Origin: Actinomycetota bacterium | Lineage (GTDB): Bacteria; Actinomycetota; Thermoleophilia; RBG-16-64-13 | Reading direction: 5' to 3' | Length of the DNA: 55,040 nucleotides | Assembly: GCA_012514635.1 (NCBI GenBank) | Contig: JAAYZX010000081.1 | Location: 1 to 55,040 of the forward strand | Notes under the pieces: model-generated | The model's input: only the letters and a program-made list of their open reading frames with translations | Database searches by the model: none | Told to the model about the DNA's origin: nothing | Shown: positions 33,631 through 42,874 of the stretch, piece after piece | Numbering within the stretch: position 1 is the stretch's first letter | How the letters are laid out: the number at the start of each line of letters is the position of its first letter | Program-made: the position numbers and the translations under genes

Positions 33631-35028
33631 TCATGGCATAGGATCCGGACTCTCATAGGGGGTAGGATCTTGTCCCAACTGCCAGACGGAGGGGCTGAGA
33701 GAGCCCGCGGCCACCACCAACACAATCAGCGTACCGGCGCTCACCAGCACCTTCGTGGGATTCAATTGCATCAGCGCTCCGGCTGCGGCGTTGGACAGTG
33801 GGGATAGACCGATGACGGAGAACATGAGCACGCTCATTGTGCGTCCGAGCATATGGGGAGGCGTCCGTATTTGCATCCAAGTGATCCACTGAATCATCAC
33901 GTAACCTTGTGCGAACCCCATGATCAAAGCCGCCAGCGCAGCGGGGAGCAATGCCGAGGTAAGGCCCAGCAATACAAGTCCTATGCCCAGGAAAGCGCAC
34001 ATCACCACCATGGTGCCCGGGAAAGCGCGGCCCGAAGGCCTGCGGGTCAATGCAGCAAACGCGGTACCACTGAGCGAGCCCGCTCCGAAGCCGGAGAGTA
34101 TCGTGCCAAGAGCCACGGCTCCCTCTGAGTAGCGACTGTGCGCCAGCACCGGGATCCCAACGGCGAAGGGACCGAGTAAGAGAAAAGTGACGACTGCGAT
34201 CAAGATAAAGTAGTAGCGAAGAGCCCTGTCCCCCCAAATGGCGGCGAGACCTTCCTGTATGGAGCGCAGAACACTCGTCTCCTCGGGCACGATCTCAGCC
34301 CTCTTCTCTCGGACCCCCATGCGCATGAGCGAGAGGGCTATAACCGATGCGATGTAGGCAAGGGCATCGAGTCCAAATGCCGCGCCGATGCCTATGCTGC
34401 CCGACACGGAACCGGCAGCAGCTTTGCCGCTGAGCAGCGCGATCAACAGCCCGGCGAGGGTTGGTCCTACGAACATTGCCAGCTGAGCCGTACCCTGAAT
34501 CACGGCGTTCCCAATCTGCAGATGTTCCGCATCCACCAGTCTGGGGACTATAGTCCCCTGTGCAGGGAAAAAGAACGCATCGGCGAAGCCGAACAGCAGA
34601 GCAAGCACGTAGAGCATCCAGAGTTGGACGAGACCCGTTAGCGTAAGAACGGAGAGGGTTGCTACCAGAATCAGTCTTCCCAGGTTGGAACCGAGCATCA
34701 CCACTCGCGGTGAGAAACGGTCGGTGAGTGCGCCTCCCAACAGCATGAAAACGGCTCGTGGTACGGCGACCAGAGCCAGTACTGTACCCGTGGCGAAGGC
34801 GCTGCCCGTCAATTGAAGAACGAGCCAGGGGAGGGCTACGATATAGAGCTGATCACCGAGCAGTGAGATGCCTTGACCTATCCACAGCAGTCTGAAGTTG
34901 CGATTCTTCAGTATGTGACGTACCGCCGTGATCGAGTTGGAATCACTATCTCCAACAGCCGCCCGTACATCCGTTTTCTTGGACAGCAGTTCCACCGTGC
35001 AGACAACACCTCTTGGTTTCTTGCTCAC
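33631..35028 (-). CDS. MFS exporter (EntS/MFS_3-like)
   Basis: A 465-residue, 12-helix permease. The N-terminal FRLLWIGQGISLLGDQLYIVALPWLVLQ-type opening, GGALTDRFSPRVVMLGSNL (motif A between helices 2 and 3) and FGFADAFFFPAQ are typical of proton-driven drug or siderophore exporters of the MFS_3 group. The central loop (about 225-260) is charged. About 45 hydrophilic residues precede helix 1. Substrate unknown. GTG start with GGAGG five bases before it. It is divergent from the luciferase-like gene and convergent with the dipeptidase gene; unlike the MFS remnant at 26 kb it is intact. Confidence 0.9.
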   Translation of the reverse strand: MSKKPRGVVCTVELLSKKTDVRAAVGDSDSNSITAVRHILKNRNFRLLWIGQGISLLGDQLYIVALPWLVLQLTGSAFATGTVLALVAVPRAVFMLLGGALTDRFSPRVVMLGSNLGRLILVATLSVLTLTGLVQLWMLYVLALLFGFADAFFFPAQGTIVPRLVDAEHLQIGNAVIQGTAQLAMFVGPTLAGLLIALLSGKAAAGSVSGSIGIGAAFGLDALAYIASVIALSLMRMGVREKRAEIVPEETSVLRSIQEGLAAIWGDRALRYYFILIAVVTFLLLGPFAVGIPVLAHSRYSEGAVALGTILSGFGAGSLSGTAFAALTRRPSGRAFPGTMVVMCAFLGIGLVLLGLTSALLPAALAALIMGFAQGYVMIQWITWMQIRTPPHMLGRTMSVLMFSVIGLSPLSNAAAGALMQLNPTKVLVSAGTLIVLVVAAGSLSPSVWQLGQDPTPYESPDPMP

Positions 35029-35162
35029 ACCGGCCTCCGACCTGATGGTACAGGTTACTCTTTGTTGGTCTCAAGAGGCAGGAGCAGTAAGGGTGAGCCG
35101 CCATCGTCGGGCGCGTGACGCGTCGACGGTCTGGGTGTGCGCTGATCCCACTGTAGACTGCC

Positions 35163-35191
35163 TTGACGCATCACGGGTCTTTACCCATAAT
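35163..35191 (+). promoter_or_regulatory. Near-consensus sigma-70-type promoter
   Basis: TTGACG, 17-bp spacer, CATAAT: five of six matches in each hexamer at ideal spacing, one of the best promoters in the window. The start would be near 35198, about 100 bases ahead of the luciferase-like gene. The rest of the 270-bp divergent gap shows no other clear signal. Confidence 0.6.
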
Positions 35192-35298
35192 CGGACCTCT
35201 AGTGGCCGTTGCAGCTATGGGGGGGCGCCGGCTGCATGTTGCTGCGGCGATGAGTGGCAGCCCCGGGCACAGCAAGCATGAGCAAAGGAGTGGAAACA

Positions 35299-36318
35299 GT
35301 GACGACTTTCAGCGTTCGTTTCCTCGATCATCTGGCGCCGGCGCGCACTCTGGTGGATTGGGCTGTACTCGCGGAGGAGAAAGGGTTTGACGCGTGCTGG
35401 TTCCCGCATGACACGTTCCGGAAGCATAGTTGGATCCTAGGCGCTGCCGTGGCTGAAAACACCCGCCGCATGATCATTGGATCGGTGGGCACAAATCCTT
35501 ATACGTTCGATCCATCAGAGATTGCCACGTATATAGCCACGTTGGATGAGTTGTCCGGAGGCAGGGCGGCTTTGGGGCTGGGTATGCACACGGGAGAGAT
35601 GGTCGAGTGGTTGGGTATGGAGCCCGGTAACATGATCACGCGCACCCGCGAGGCCGTGGAGATTGTGCGGGCGTTGCTGCGTGGCGATGTCGTGGCGTAC
35701 GAGGGCAGCGAGTTCCAATGGACCCAGCAGTGCTATCTTCGTTTTACGCCCCGACGGGCCGAGGTGCCCATCTATCCGTGCGGATTTGGAGAGGAATACC
35801 TGGCTATGACCGGTGAGGTGGGTGATGGCAGCCTGCCCATGATAACGCCGCCGGAGTCTGCGTCGCGTATGGTAGCGGCGATTAATAAGGGCGTAGTGCG
35901 ATCCGGTCGACGAGTTGGGTCTATAGACATCGCAGGATGTGGCTGGTTCTCGGTGTCCGATGACCTGGAGGCGGCCAAAGCAACCATCCGGCCGGTAGTG
36001 GCTTATTTTGGGCCGTATTTGGAGGAAGAAGCACTCAATGCCGTTGGTGTCTCAGTTAGAGATTTCGATCCCATCAAGGAACGTCTCCAAGCCGGCGATT
36101 ATGCGGGTGCCGAGTCGCTTCTCACTGACGATATGCTGAAATTGGCCGTTGTGGGGACCCCTAAAGAGGTTATCCCGCGGGTGGAGGCTCTATTCGAGGC
36201 GGGCATTACTCAAGTGTCTATCGGTGGGCCGATAGGACCGGATGTGGCAAGGGCTATAGAATTGCTTGGCGACGAGGTATTACCGCATTTCCGTCCGAAG
36301 GGTGGGAGAGGGTCATAA
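35299..36318 (+). CDS. Luciferase-like (LLM) class flavin-dependent oxidoreductase
   Basis: About 339 aa of the bacterial luciferase-like fold. The closest layout is the F420-dependent methylene-tetrahydromethanopterin reductase/glucose-6-P dehydrogenase branch: LVDWAVLAEEKGFDACWFPHD, IIGSVGTNPYTFDP, a non-prolyl-cis-peptide region GRAALGLGMHTGEM, and YPCGFGEEYLAMTGEVGDG. It reduces or oxidises an unknown substrate with F420H2 or FMNH2. Possible starts are TTG/ATG upstream (ATG 35278), but the GTG at 35299 has AAAGGAG at eight bases. It is followed after ten bases by the DUF58 gene, so probably co-transcribed. Confidence 0.88.
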   Translation: MTTFSVRFLDHLAPARTLVDWAVLAEEKGFDACWFPHDTFRKHSWILGAAVAENTRRMIIGSVGTNPYTFDPSEIATYIATLDELSGGRAALGLGMHTGEMVEWLGMEPGNMITRTREAVEIVRALLRGDVVAYEGSEFQWTQQCYLRFTPRRAEVPIYPCGFGEEYLAMTGEVGDGSLPMITPPESASRMVAAINKGVVRSGRRVGSIDIAGCGWFSVSDDLEAAKATIRPVVAYFGPYLEEEALNAVGVSVRDFDPIKERLQAGDYAGAESLLTDDMLKLAVVGTPKEVIPRVEALFEAGITQVSIGGPIGPDVARAIELLGDEVLPHFRPKGGRGS

Positions 36319-36328
36319 CAGAGGAATT

Positions 36329-37708
36329 GTGCTGGATCGATTGAGGCGAAGAGACACCAAGACGCAGGTTCAACGAGCTACGGATCGACGGCCGGCGGAT
36401 CGACGGCCGTCGTCTGAAGTAGCAACTACGGGTACCCGCTCGGCAGGAGTGCTGTTCACCGCTATTGTTCTGATCGGAGTGTTGGGTCTACTGGTAGTTG
36501 TTGCGTGGAAGAGGCAGACGATAGTTGTAGTCCCTCTGAGTCTCCTGTTGTCTACGGCCGCCCTATCGTTTGTGTGGAGCCGTTTGGCGCTGCGCGGAGT
36601 CAGTTGCGAGCGGACTGTAAGCGCCGTCCGCGCCTTCCCCGGGGAAACACTACAGCTTCAGTTGAGATTGACCAATCGTAAGGTGCTTCCGGTTCCGTGG
36701 ATTTCAGTGTGCGATTGCATTCCACAGGGGATAGGGGTTCCGGGTGTAGTGGTCTCAGCGGCCGTTGCGGATTTGGAAGAGTGCGGCGGGTCGCCCGCTG
36801 AGGGCGACGGCATGCCTACGGAGGCCGCTCCCAACTTAGTGGAGCGCACCACAGCGCTTTCCTGGTATGCGGCTGCTTCGTGGGAGCAGGAGGTAATATG
36901 CAAACGTCGAGGCTACTACCAACTGGGTCCGTTGACTGTGACATCGGGCGATATCTTCGGTCTGTACTCGCGCACGGCGGTTTTGTCGGAAAACGGTGCG
37001 GTCATTGTGTACCCGCGGCTGTTTGATCTGGCGGAGATAGGTCTGCCGGCGAGGGCCTTTCTGGGCGAGACACGTGCCCCCGCACGCATCTTTGAAGATC
37101 CCACCCGCCCCGTAGGAGTGCGCGAGTATTTACCCGGGGACAGCCTGCGGCGTGTCCACTGGAAGGCCACAGCACGACAGGGAAAGCTACAGGTCAAAGT
37201 GTTCGAGCCCACTACTACGCATAAGGCGGCCCTCTTCCTTGCCGTCGACAGCTTCGCGAAATCTTTGGAGGACGAGTTCGAACTGGCGGTGAGCACAGCG
37301 GCGTCCGTGGCGCGTCACTTAATAGAGCAGGGCGGACAGGTGGGTTTATGGGTGAATTCGTACCCGGCCGACGGAGGACAGGGGGGCCACCTGCCGGCGG
37401 CAGGTGGCCAGGACCAGTTGGTGCATATTTTGGAGGCTCTGGCTAAGGTTACGCGCGTCGTGAGTGCCGGGTTCCCTGTGTATTTTGGCGCAGAACGACG
37501 GGCGTTATCGTTTGGCACTACACCGGTCTTTGTCTTGGCTCGTGTGGATACCGTACTGCGTGCCATTATCGCCGATCTGCGGGATTCGGGGCTGCAACCG
37601 GTGGTGATTCAGTTGGGTGAGGGACGACCCGGTGACCGCGTAGTCGGGGTGACGTGGCACACGGCAGGCGGGCCGGATTGGAGTGCAGCCCACACATGGA
37701 ACGCGTAA
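36329..37708 (+). CDS. DUF58 protein
   Basis: About 459 aa. After a basic N-terminal tail come two membrane helices (about 40-85), then a beta-rich exported or cytoplasmic part and the DUF58 core: DPTRPVGVREYLPGDSLRRVHWKATARQGKLQVKVFEPT, followed by a vWA-like region (ALFLAVDSF). The family is almost always encoded with a MoxR ATPase and a transglutaminase/DUF4129 protein, as here, and is thought to work with them in assembling or activating a surface or metal-dependent complex. GTG start closely follows AGAGGA. A perfect 11-bp inverted repeat lies in a Gly-rich linker (37385-37409). Confidence 0.88.
   Translation: MLDRLRRRDTKTQVQRATDRRPADRRPSSEVATTGTRSAGVLFTAIVLIGVLGLLVVVAWKRQTIVVVPLSLLLSTAALSFVWSRLALRGVSCERTVSAVRAFPGETLQLQLRLTNRKVLPVPWISVCDCIPQGIGVPGVVVSAAVADLEECGGSPAEGDGMPTEAAPNLVERTTALSWYAAASWEQEVICKRRGYYQLGPLTVTSGDIFGLYSRTAVLSENGAVIVYPRLFDLAEIGLPARAFLGETRAPARIFEDPTRPVGVREYLPGDSLRRVHWKATARQGKLQVKVFEPTTTHKAALFLAVDSFAKSLEDEFELAVSTAASVARHLIEQGGQVGLWVNSYPADGGQGGHLPAAGGQDQLVHILEALAKVTRVVSAGFPVYFGAERRALSFGTTPVFVLARVDTVLRAIIADLRDSGLQPVVIQLGEGRPGDRVVGVTWHTAGGPDWSAAHTWNA
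37385..37409. repeat. Perfect 11-bp inverted repeat inside DUF58 gene
   Basis: Left arm GGCCACCTGCC, loop GGC, exact complement right arm. It encodes GGHLPAAGG, a flexible loop in the vWA-like domain. Confidence 0.8.
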
Positions 37709-37722
37709 ATGGTGTCGGTACA

Positions 37723-39126
37723 ATGAGCGCTGCTCAGATGAGACCCGATATTGAGGAGTCCGGGCGCGCGGCACCGGTCGCCGCTGCGCCGGCCTCTGTG
37801 GTGGGTACCGAGCGGGTCGTTCTGCTGGTTATCCTTATGGTGATGGAGCTCATGTGGCTGGTCGTCGTCTTCACTGTTTTGAACACCACGTTGTCACTGG
37901 GACTGGATCTTCGTTTGTTGATGGGGCTCCTACCGGCTTCACTGGGCACTTGTCTGGTGTTGGGATTTTGGCGTCCACGTCGAGGTGGCCGGTTGTTCTC
38001 GTGGGCGGTGGCGGCTGCTATCGGCGCGGCGGCAGTGGGGGGTGCAGTGTGGGCGGGCAGTTCCACGACTCCGGTGGGGGTGCTGGTGGGGGGAGCGATT
38101 CTCTGGGTTGCCGGTATGCGACTGGGTTGGCTCGAGGTTCGTTTCCCCGTGGTCCTGGGTGAGTTTCAGTTCGGCCTCATCGTGCTGTTGGTGGCTCTGT
38201 TTGTGGGCAGACAGCTCTCTGTAGACCTGCCGGCCGGTGTGATTGTGGGGATCGTTTTTGTGGTCCTGGGATTATTGGGATTGGGCCTGGCCCGTAGTGG
38301 TGTTGGGAGCGGAGGGTTGAGTCGAGGTCGCTGGTGGCTGTTTCTGGGCGCGGGGGTGCTGGCGATTGTCGTGGTGGGTTTGGTGGTTGCCGCTCTTGTG
38401 ACACCGGATGCTCTCCGGGCTGTGGGTCGGGGTTTTCTCTGGCTCTGGCGCCAGATCGATAAGCTCATTGCTGCAGTTGGTGGGTGGTTTCCCGAGAAGA
38501 GCGTATCCATATCTGATGGTACCGAATGGAGTACTCCCGGGGTTGCCCAGGAGGAAACCGTGGGAGGTGGAGTGCTGCCGGAGTCCGTGCTGCGCGTAGT
38601 GCGTATTGCGTTCACCGTTTTCGTTATTATGATGGCTTCGTTGACTATGTATCTGCTCACGACGCGGGCTGTTGGCTGGGCGCGGCGACGGGCCAAGGGC
38701 TCGGGTTCCATCAAGGTGGAGCGGCTGCACGGCGCGTTTGGTGCGGACGTGCGTGCTTGGCTGAGCAGGTGGTGGGCCCGGATCGCGCAACGTGTTCTGT
38801 GGTTGCGACGTAGTCGGGAAGCCGATCCTACCGAAGCAACGTCGGTGAGGGATCTCTACCGTCATCTGTTACGCTGGGCCGCCGGACGAGGATGTTCGCG
38901 TGATGCAGCGCAGACTCCGTTCGAGTTTCAGACGGTGTTGGTGGAGTGCTGTCCAGAAGGACAGGGAGAAATAGACATCCTGACCCAAGCGTACGTGCAT
39001 ACGAGGTACGGTCCGCGGGTTCGGCGGACGGACGATATCCAAGCGCTGCGTGTGGCATGGGGTGTTCTGCGTAGGATAAAACCTGTCGGTGTGCGATCGG
39101 TCGACACAACACAGGAGGAAACATGA
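37723..39126 (+). CDS. DUF4129 polytopic membrane protein
   Basis: About 467 aa with six or seven membrane helices in the N-terminal half, one more near residue 305, and a cytoplasmic C-terminal DUF4129 domain (VRDLYRHLLRWAAGRGC, TPFEFQ, HTRYGPRV). The transglutaminase domain that often precedes DUF4129 is absent; a loop of about 50 residues (WFPEKSVSI) takes its place. It is the membrane partner of the MoxR/DUF58 system. ATG start chosen 14 bases after the DUF58 stop; an ATG at 37696 overlapping DUF58 is the alternative. Confidence 0.82.
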   Translation: MSAAQMRPDIEESGRAAPVAAAPASVVGTERVVLLVILMVMELMWLVVVFTVLNTTLSLGLDLRLLMGLLPASLGTCLVLGFWRPRRGGRLFSWAVAAAIGAAAVGGAVWAGSSTTPVGVLVGGAILWVAGMRLGWLEVRFPVVLGEFQFGLIVLLVALFVGRQLSVDLPAGVIVGIVFVVLGLLGLGLARSGVGSGGLSRGRWWLFLGAGVLAIVVVGLVVAALVTPDALRAVGRGFLWLWRQIDKLIAAVGGWFPEKSVSISDGTEWSTPGVAQEETVGGGVLPESVLRVVRIAFTVFVIMMASLTMYLLTTRAVGWARRRAKGSGSIKVERLHGAFGADVRAWLSRWWARIAQRVLWLRRSREADPTEATSVRDLYRHLLRWAAGRGCSRDAAQTPFEFQTVLVECCPEGQGEIDILTQAYVHTRYGPRVRRTDDIQALRVAWGVLRRIKPVGVRSVDTTQEET

Positions 39127-40175
39127 GCGCGCGGGAGCGTGACGACAAGGTGCGAGACGACGCGCATGGCGACGTACGGGACAATGTGTGGCATAAGAGC
39201 ACTGAGGGGACGCGGTATCTAGATGAAGGAGCTGTAGAACCTGTAACGCGTATCGCAAATGCCTTCCTCGCGGGTGTAGAACGCGTAATGGTAGGCAAAA
39301 CCGACGTGGCGGAGCTCGTTCTTGTAGCTCTGCTCTCTGAAGGGCACGTATTGCTGGAGGATGTGCCGGGTTTAGGTAAGACTATGCTGGCTAAGGCGGC
39401 GTCGGTATCTCTGGGCTGCAGGTTCCAGCGCATCCAATGCACTCCGGATCTGCTCCCTTCTGATGTAACTGGAGTCCAGTTCTACGATCAACACAGCGGT
39501 ACATTCACCTTCCGGCCGGGGCCGCTGATGAGTAATCTCGTGTTGGTGGACGAAATCAATCGCGCTACGCCGCGCACGCAGTCGGCGTTGCTGGAAGCCA
39601 TGCAGGAGCAGCAGATCACGGTGGATGTGGAGACGGTTCCTCTGCCCGGGCCGTTCATGCTGATGGCCACGCAGAATCCGGTGGAGCTGGAGGGTACATT
39701 TCCTCTACCCGAAGCTCAGCTGGATCGTTTTTTGTTTAGGCTTCGTATGGGGTATCCCACGTTCGAGCAGGAGGGCGAGATACTGTCTCGTTTTCAGGAG
39801 GAGGATCCGTTGCCCGGTCTGAGCCCGGTGGCGGAGGCCGACGAGCTGATCGTGCTTCAGGATCTCTGCCGGAGAGTGTACGTAGCGCCAACAGTGCGAG
39901 ACTATATTGTAGCTTTGGTCCGGGGCACTCGAGAGGATGTGGATGTCAGATTAGGAGCCAGTCCTCGTGCTTCGTTGGGACTGCAGCGTGCCGCACAGTC
40001 GCTCGCGGCGGTGCGGGGACGCGCCTACATTTTGCCCGACGATGTGAAATATGTGGCCACTCCCGTTCTCGCGCACCGGTTGATCGTTAAGACGGAGGCG
40101 CGCCTGCGCGGTCGGGTGGCCGAGGCGGTGGTGGAGGAGTTGCTCTCCTCCGTGCCGGTTCCGGTGGAGGCGTGA
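39123..40175 (+). CDS. MoxR-family AAA+ ATPase
   Basis: A 350-residue AAA+ ATPase of the AAA_3 group. Walker A is LEDVPGLGKTMLAKAAS, Walker B VLVDEINRATPRTQSALLEAMQE, sensor 1 MATQNPVELEGT, and the arginine-finger region LPEAQLDRF; the C-terminal lid domain contains GASPRASLGLQ. MoxR proteins act as chaperones that insert cofactors or assemble complexes together with vWA/DUF58 partners. About 30 hydrophilic residues precede the domain. ATG overlaps the DUF4129 stop and follows a very strong AGGAGG. The gene order DUF58-DUF4129-moxR is the reverse of the usual one. Confidence 0.95.
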   Translation: MSARERDDKVRDDAHGDVRDNVWHKSTEGTRYLDEGAVEPVTRIANAFLAGVERVMVGKTDVAELVLVALLSEGHVLLEDVPGLGKTMLAKAASVSLGCRFQRIQCTPDLLPSDVTGVQFYDQHSGTFTFRPGPLMSNLVLVDEINRATPRTQSALLEAMQEQQITVDVETVPLPGPFMLMATQNPVELEGTFPLPEAQLDRFLFRLRMGYPTFEQEGEILSRFQEEDPLPGLSPVAEADELIVLQDLCRRVYVAPTVRDYIVALVRGTREDVDVRLGASPRASLGLQRAAQSLAAVRGRAYILPDDVKYVATPVLAHRLIVKTEARLRGRVAEAVVEELLSSVPVPVEA

Positions 40176-40178
40176 GAG

Positions 40179-40751
40179 GTGGTAACCACGGTTGGTCGCC
40201 GCCGTATTGGAGTGGATGTGGACGGTGTATTGGCAGACCATGTCACCGCTCTGATACCGAGAGTACTGGATAAGTACGGCGTAGAACTGCGGTGGGAGGA
40301 GGCCAATCAGTGGCGGTTGCCGCTGGGTGATTCAGACATCGGGGTTGAGTTTGTAGAGGCCATGGTCGATCTGGAGTGGGTTGCGGGTATTCCGGTGTAT
40401 CAGGATGCAGCGGAGGCGGTCGGTGAGTTGGCTTCAGTGGCAGAAGTGGTAATCATCACCGCGCGCCCGCCGGTCGCGGCCGAGGCCACCCAGGCTTGGC
40501 TCCATCGTCACCAGGTTCCGTACGACCAGTTCATGTGTGGTCCAGAGTTGGACAGAAATCGTCAGGATCTCGCCATGCTGGTGGACGATTATGTAGGCAA
40601 TATCTACGAATTTGTGGCCCACACCGCCGGGATTGGCGTGCTTCTGGATCGTCCGTGGAATAGGGACGATCGCGAGGACCTGGGAACTGTTGGTGGCACG
40701 GGCCGTTTCTACGTGGTGCAATCGCTTCGCGAAGTGGTTGGCCTTCTTTAA
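40179..40751 (+). CDS. 5'-nucleotidase (NT5C)-like HAD protein
   Basis: A 190-residue HAD protein of the 5'(3')-deoxyribonucleotidase type: motif I GVDVDGVLADH, motif II ITARPP, motif III/IV LVDDYVGNIYEF. The small helical cap sits after residue 20. These enzymes dephosphorylate deoxynucleoside monophosphates, but many bacterial members have unknown substrates. GTG start three bases after the moxR stop. It is the last gene of the plus-strand run and ends 46 bp from the convergent transporter operon; no clear terminator is seen in that gap. Confidence 0.82.
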   Translation: MVTTVGRRRIGVDVDGVLADHVTALIPRVLDKYGVELRWEEANQWRLPLGDSDIGVEFVEAMVDLEWVAGIPVYQDAAEAVGELASVAEVVIITARPPVAAEATQAWLHRHQVPYDQFMCGPELDRNRQDLAMLVDDYVGNIYEFVAHTAGIGVLLDRPWNRDDREDLGTVGGTGRFYVVQSLREVVGLL

Positions 40752-40797
40752 CAGCTACTGTGCAAACATGGTAGATCGCATCCGGTGGAGAAGTGGT

Positions 40798-41850
40798 TCA
40801 GCCTCCCAGCGGGAAGTAGCACGCACAGAAATGACTGTCACCTCTGTCGAGCAACTCAGGCATGGATTCCGAGCAGATTGTCTGAGCACGCGAGCAGCGC
40901 GGGTGGAAGGGGCAACCCGGTGGTGGTGATGCAGGGCTGGGTACGTCACCTTCCAACACCTGACGCACACGGGTTTCCTCCAATTCCGGGTCGGGAATGG
41001 GGATGGCCGACATGAGGGCGAAGGTGTAGGGGTGAATAGGATTGAGGAAGAGTTCCTTCGATCCGGCCAACTCCACGATGTGGCCCAAGTACATGACCGC
41101 TACTCTATCCGAGATGTGTTTGACGACCGACAGGTCGTGCGCAATGAAGATATAAGTGAGACCGAACTCTTCCTGAAGCTCCGCCAGCAGATTGAGGATC
41201 TGAGCCTGGATGGAGACATCCAGGGCCGAAACGGGCTCATCGCAGATAATGAGCTTGGGGTTGAGTGCCAAGGATCGCGCAAGGCCTACTCTTTGACGCT
41301 GACCGCCCGACAATTCCCGTGGATAACGTTTGGCAAACTGCGAACCCAATCCCACTACATCGAGCAACTCACGAACGCGGGCCTTGCGCCCTTCGCTGTG
41401 CCCCTCGAGGCCGTGGATGGCCAGAGGTTCAATAATGATGCGTTCCACGGTTTTGCGCGGATTGAGCGAAGCATAGGGATCCTGGAAGATGATCTGCATG
41501 TCGCGGCGCATGACACGGAGGCTCTCGCCTTTTAGTTTGGTGAGTTCTACGCCCTCCAGGGTTATGCTGCCCGAGGTCGCACGGTGTAACTGCAGGATAC
41601 AACGCCCGGTGGTAGTTTTCCCGCACCCCGACTCGCCCACCAGACCCAAAGTCTCGCCCGGATAGACGTCGAAGGAGACGTCTTCCACAGCGTGTACGTG
41701 GCCGATGGTTTTCTGGAAAATAATGCCGGTGGTGATGGGGAAACGTTTCACGAGATGCCGCACGCGAAGCAGAGGTTCACGTGCGGCAGCTGTTGGCGCC
41801 GCTTCAGTGCTCACGGTTGGATTGACTTGGGTGGAGAGTGTGTCAGACAT
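40798..41850 (-). CDS. Peptide ABC transporter ATPase (DppF/OppF type)
   Basis: About 350 aa. Walker [17 protein letters not shown]-loop [12 protein letters not shown], signature [16 protein letters not shown], Walker [16 protein letters not shown]-loop FIAHDLS and the oligopeptide-transporter C-terminal motif [11 protein letters not shown], with conserved cysteines that can bind an Fe-S cluster in relatives. It supplies ATP hydrolysis for uptake of di/oligopeptides with the second ATPase encoded upstream. The ATG overlaps the end of the dppD-like gene by eight bases. It is the last gene of the seven-gene operon. Confidence 0.94.
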   Translation of the reverse strand: MSDTLSTQVNPTVSTEAAPTAAAREPLLRVRHLVKRFPITTGIIFQKTIGHVHAVEDVSFDVYPGETLGLVGESGCGKTTTGRCILQLHRATSGSITLEGVELTKLKGESLRVMRRDMQIIFQDPYASLNPRKTVERIIIEPLAIHGLEGHSEGRKARVRELLDVVGLGSQFAKRYPRELSGGQRQRVGLARSLALNPKLIICDEPVSALDVSIQAQILNLLAELQEEFGLTYIFIAHDLSVVKHISDRVAVMYLGHIVELAGSKELFLNPIHPYTFALMSAIPIPDPELEETRVRQVLEGDVPSPASPPPGCPFHPRCSRAQTICSESMPELLDRGDSHFCACYFPLGG

Positions 41851-42841
41851 GCGCGCGTTCCTCGCGGGCGACGGGGTGATAACAGGCCACGAGATGATCA
41901 TCACGGTTGAGTTGCGGTACCAGTGGTGGCTCCATCTCTCGACATTCGTCGGTTGCATGGTTACAGCGCTGCGCGAAGCGGCATCCCGGAGGGGGATCCA
42001 CTAGATCAGGGGGGGCACCGGGTATGCTGGACAGCCGAGTATGGGCTGGGCCGTCCAAACGCGGGATGGAGCGGAGGAGGGCCAGCGTGTACGGGTGGCG
42101 CGGATTGGCAAACAACTCCTTGGTGTTTGCATGTTCCACGATCTTGCCTGCGTACATGACGGCCACTCGATTGGCGGTACCGGCCACTACGCCCAGATCG
42201 TGGGTGATGAGCAGGATGGACATGCCGATTCTGTGTTGGAGACGGCGTAGCAGGTCGAGAATCTGGGCCTGGATGGTCACATCCAACGCGGTGGTTGGTT
42301 CGTCGGCAATGAGGAGGTGCGGGTCGCAGCTCAGGGCCATCGCGATCATGATACGTTGACGCATGCCACCGGAGAATTGGTGTGGGTAATCGCGGAGCTT
42401 GCTCCGTCCGTCTGGGATGCCCACTGCGTCGATGAGCTCCACGGCCCGGTCTTCAGCCTCCTTCTGATCCAGCTTAAGATGAAGTTTGATGGATTCCGTC
42501 ATCTGGTCTCCGATACGGAGCACCGGATTTAGGGAGGTCATCGGGTCTTGAAAGATCATGGAGATCTCGTTACCACGTATCTTGCGGAGTTCTTTCTCGG
42601 GCATGGTAGTTAGGTTCCGCCCTTCGAAGAGAATGGTTCCCCCAACAATGCGGCCCGGAGGGTCGGGTACCAGGCGCATGATGGATAGGGCGCTTACGCT
42701 TTTGCCGCAGCCACTCTCACCTACCAAGCCCAGGGTTTCGCCTTGGTCGAGTCTGTAACTGACACCATCCACCGCCTTCACGACGCCCTCGCGGGTGAAG
42801 AAGTGGGTGCGGAGATCTTTGATCTCTAGTTGAGCCGGCAC
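41843..42841 (-). CDS. Peptide ABC transporter ATPase (DppD/OppD type)
   Basis: 332 aa. Walker [18 protein letters not shown]-loop [12 protein letters not shown], signature [19 protein letters not shown], Walker [16 protein letters not shown]-loop ITHDLGVV, and C-terminal [14 protein letters not shown]. It pairs with the DppF-type ATPase. GTG start preceded by AGGAGGG at seven bases. It lies 33 bases after the proximal M24 peptidase gene. Confidence 0.94.
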   Translation of the reverse strand: MPAQLEIKDLRTHFFTREGVVKAVDGVSYRLDQGETLGLVGESGCGKSVSALSIMRLVPDPPGRIVGGTILFEGRNLTTMPEKELRKIRGNEISMIFQDPMTSLNPVLRIGDQMTESIKLHLKLDQKEAEDRAVELIDAVGIPDGRSKLRDYPHQFSGGMRQRIMIAMALSCDPHLLIADEPTTALDVTIQAQILDLLRRLQHRIGMSILLITHDLGVVAGTANRVAVMYAGKIVEHANTKELFANPRHPYTLALLRSIPRLDGPAHTRLSSIPGAPPDLVDPPPGCRFAQRCNHATDECREMEPPLVPQLNRDDHLVACYHPVAREERAHV

Positions 42842-42874
42842 TCGTCGCCCTCCTGGTTCGTCGTCCGCCGGCGT

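Noticed and set aside
36380-36412. GGATCGACGGCC-type repeat in DUF58 start region
   Set aside because: Short, in frame, encodes a basic low-complexity tail (RPADRRPS); explained by coding slippage.
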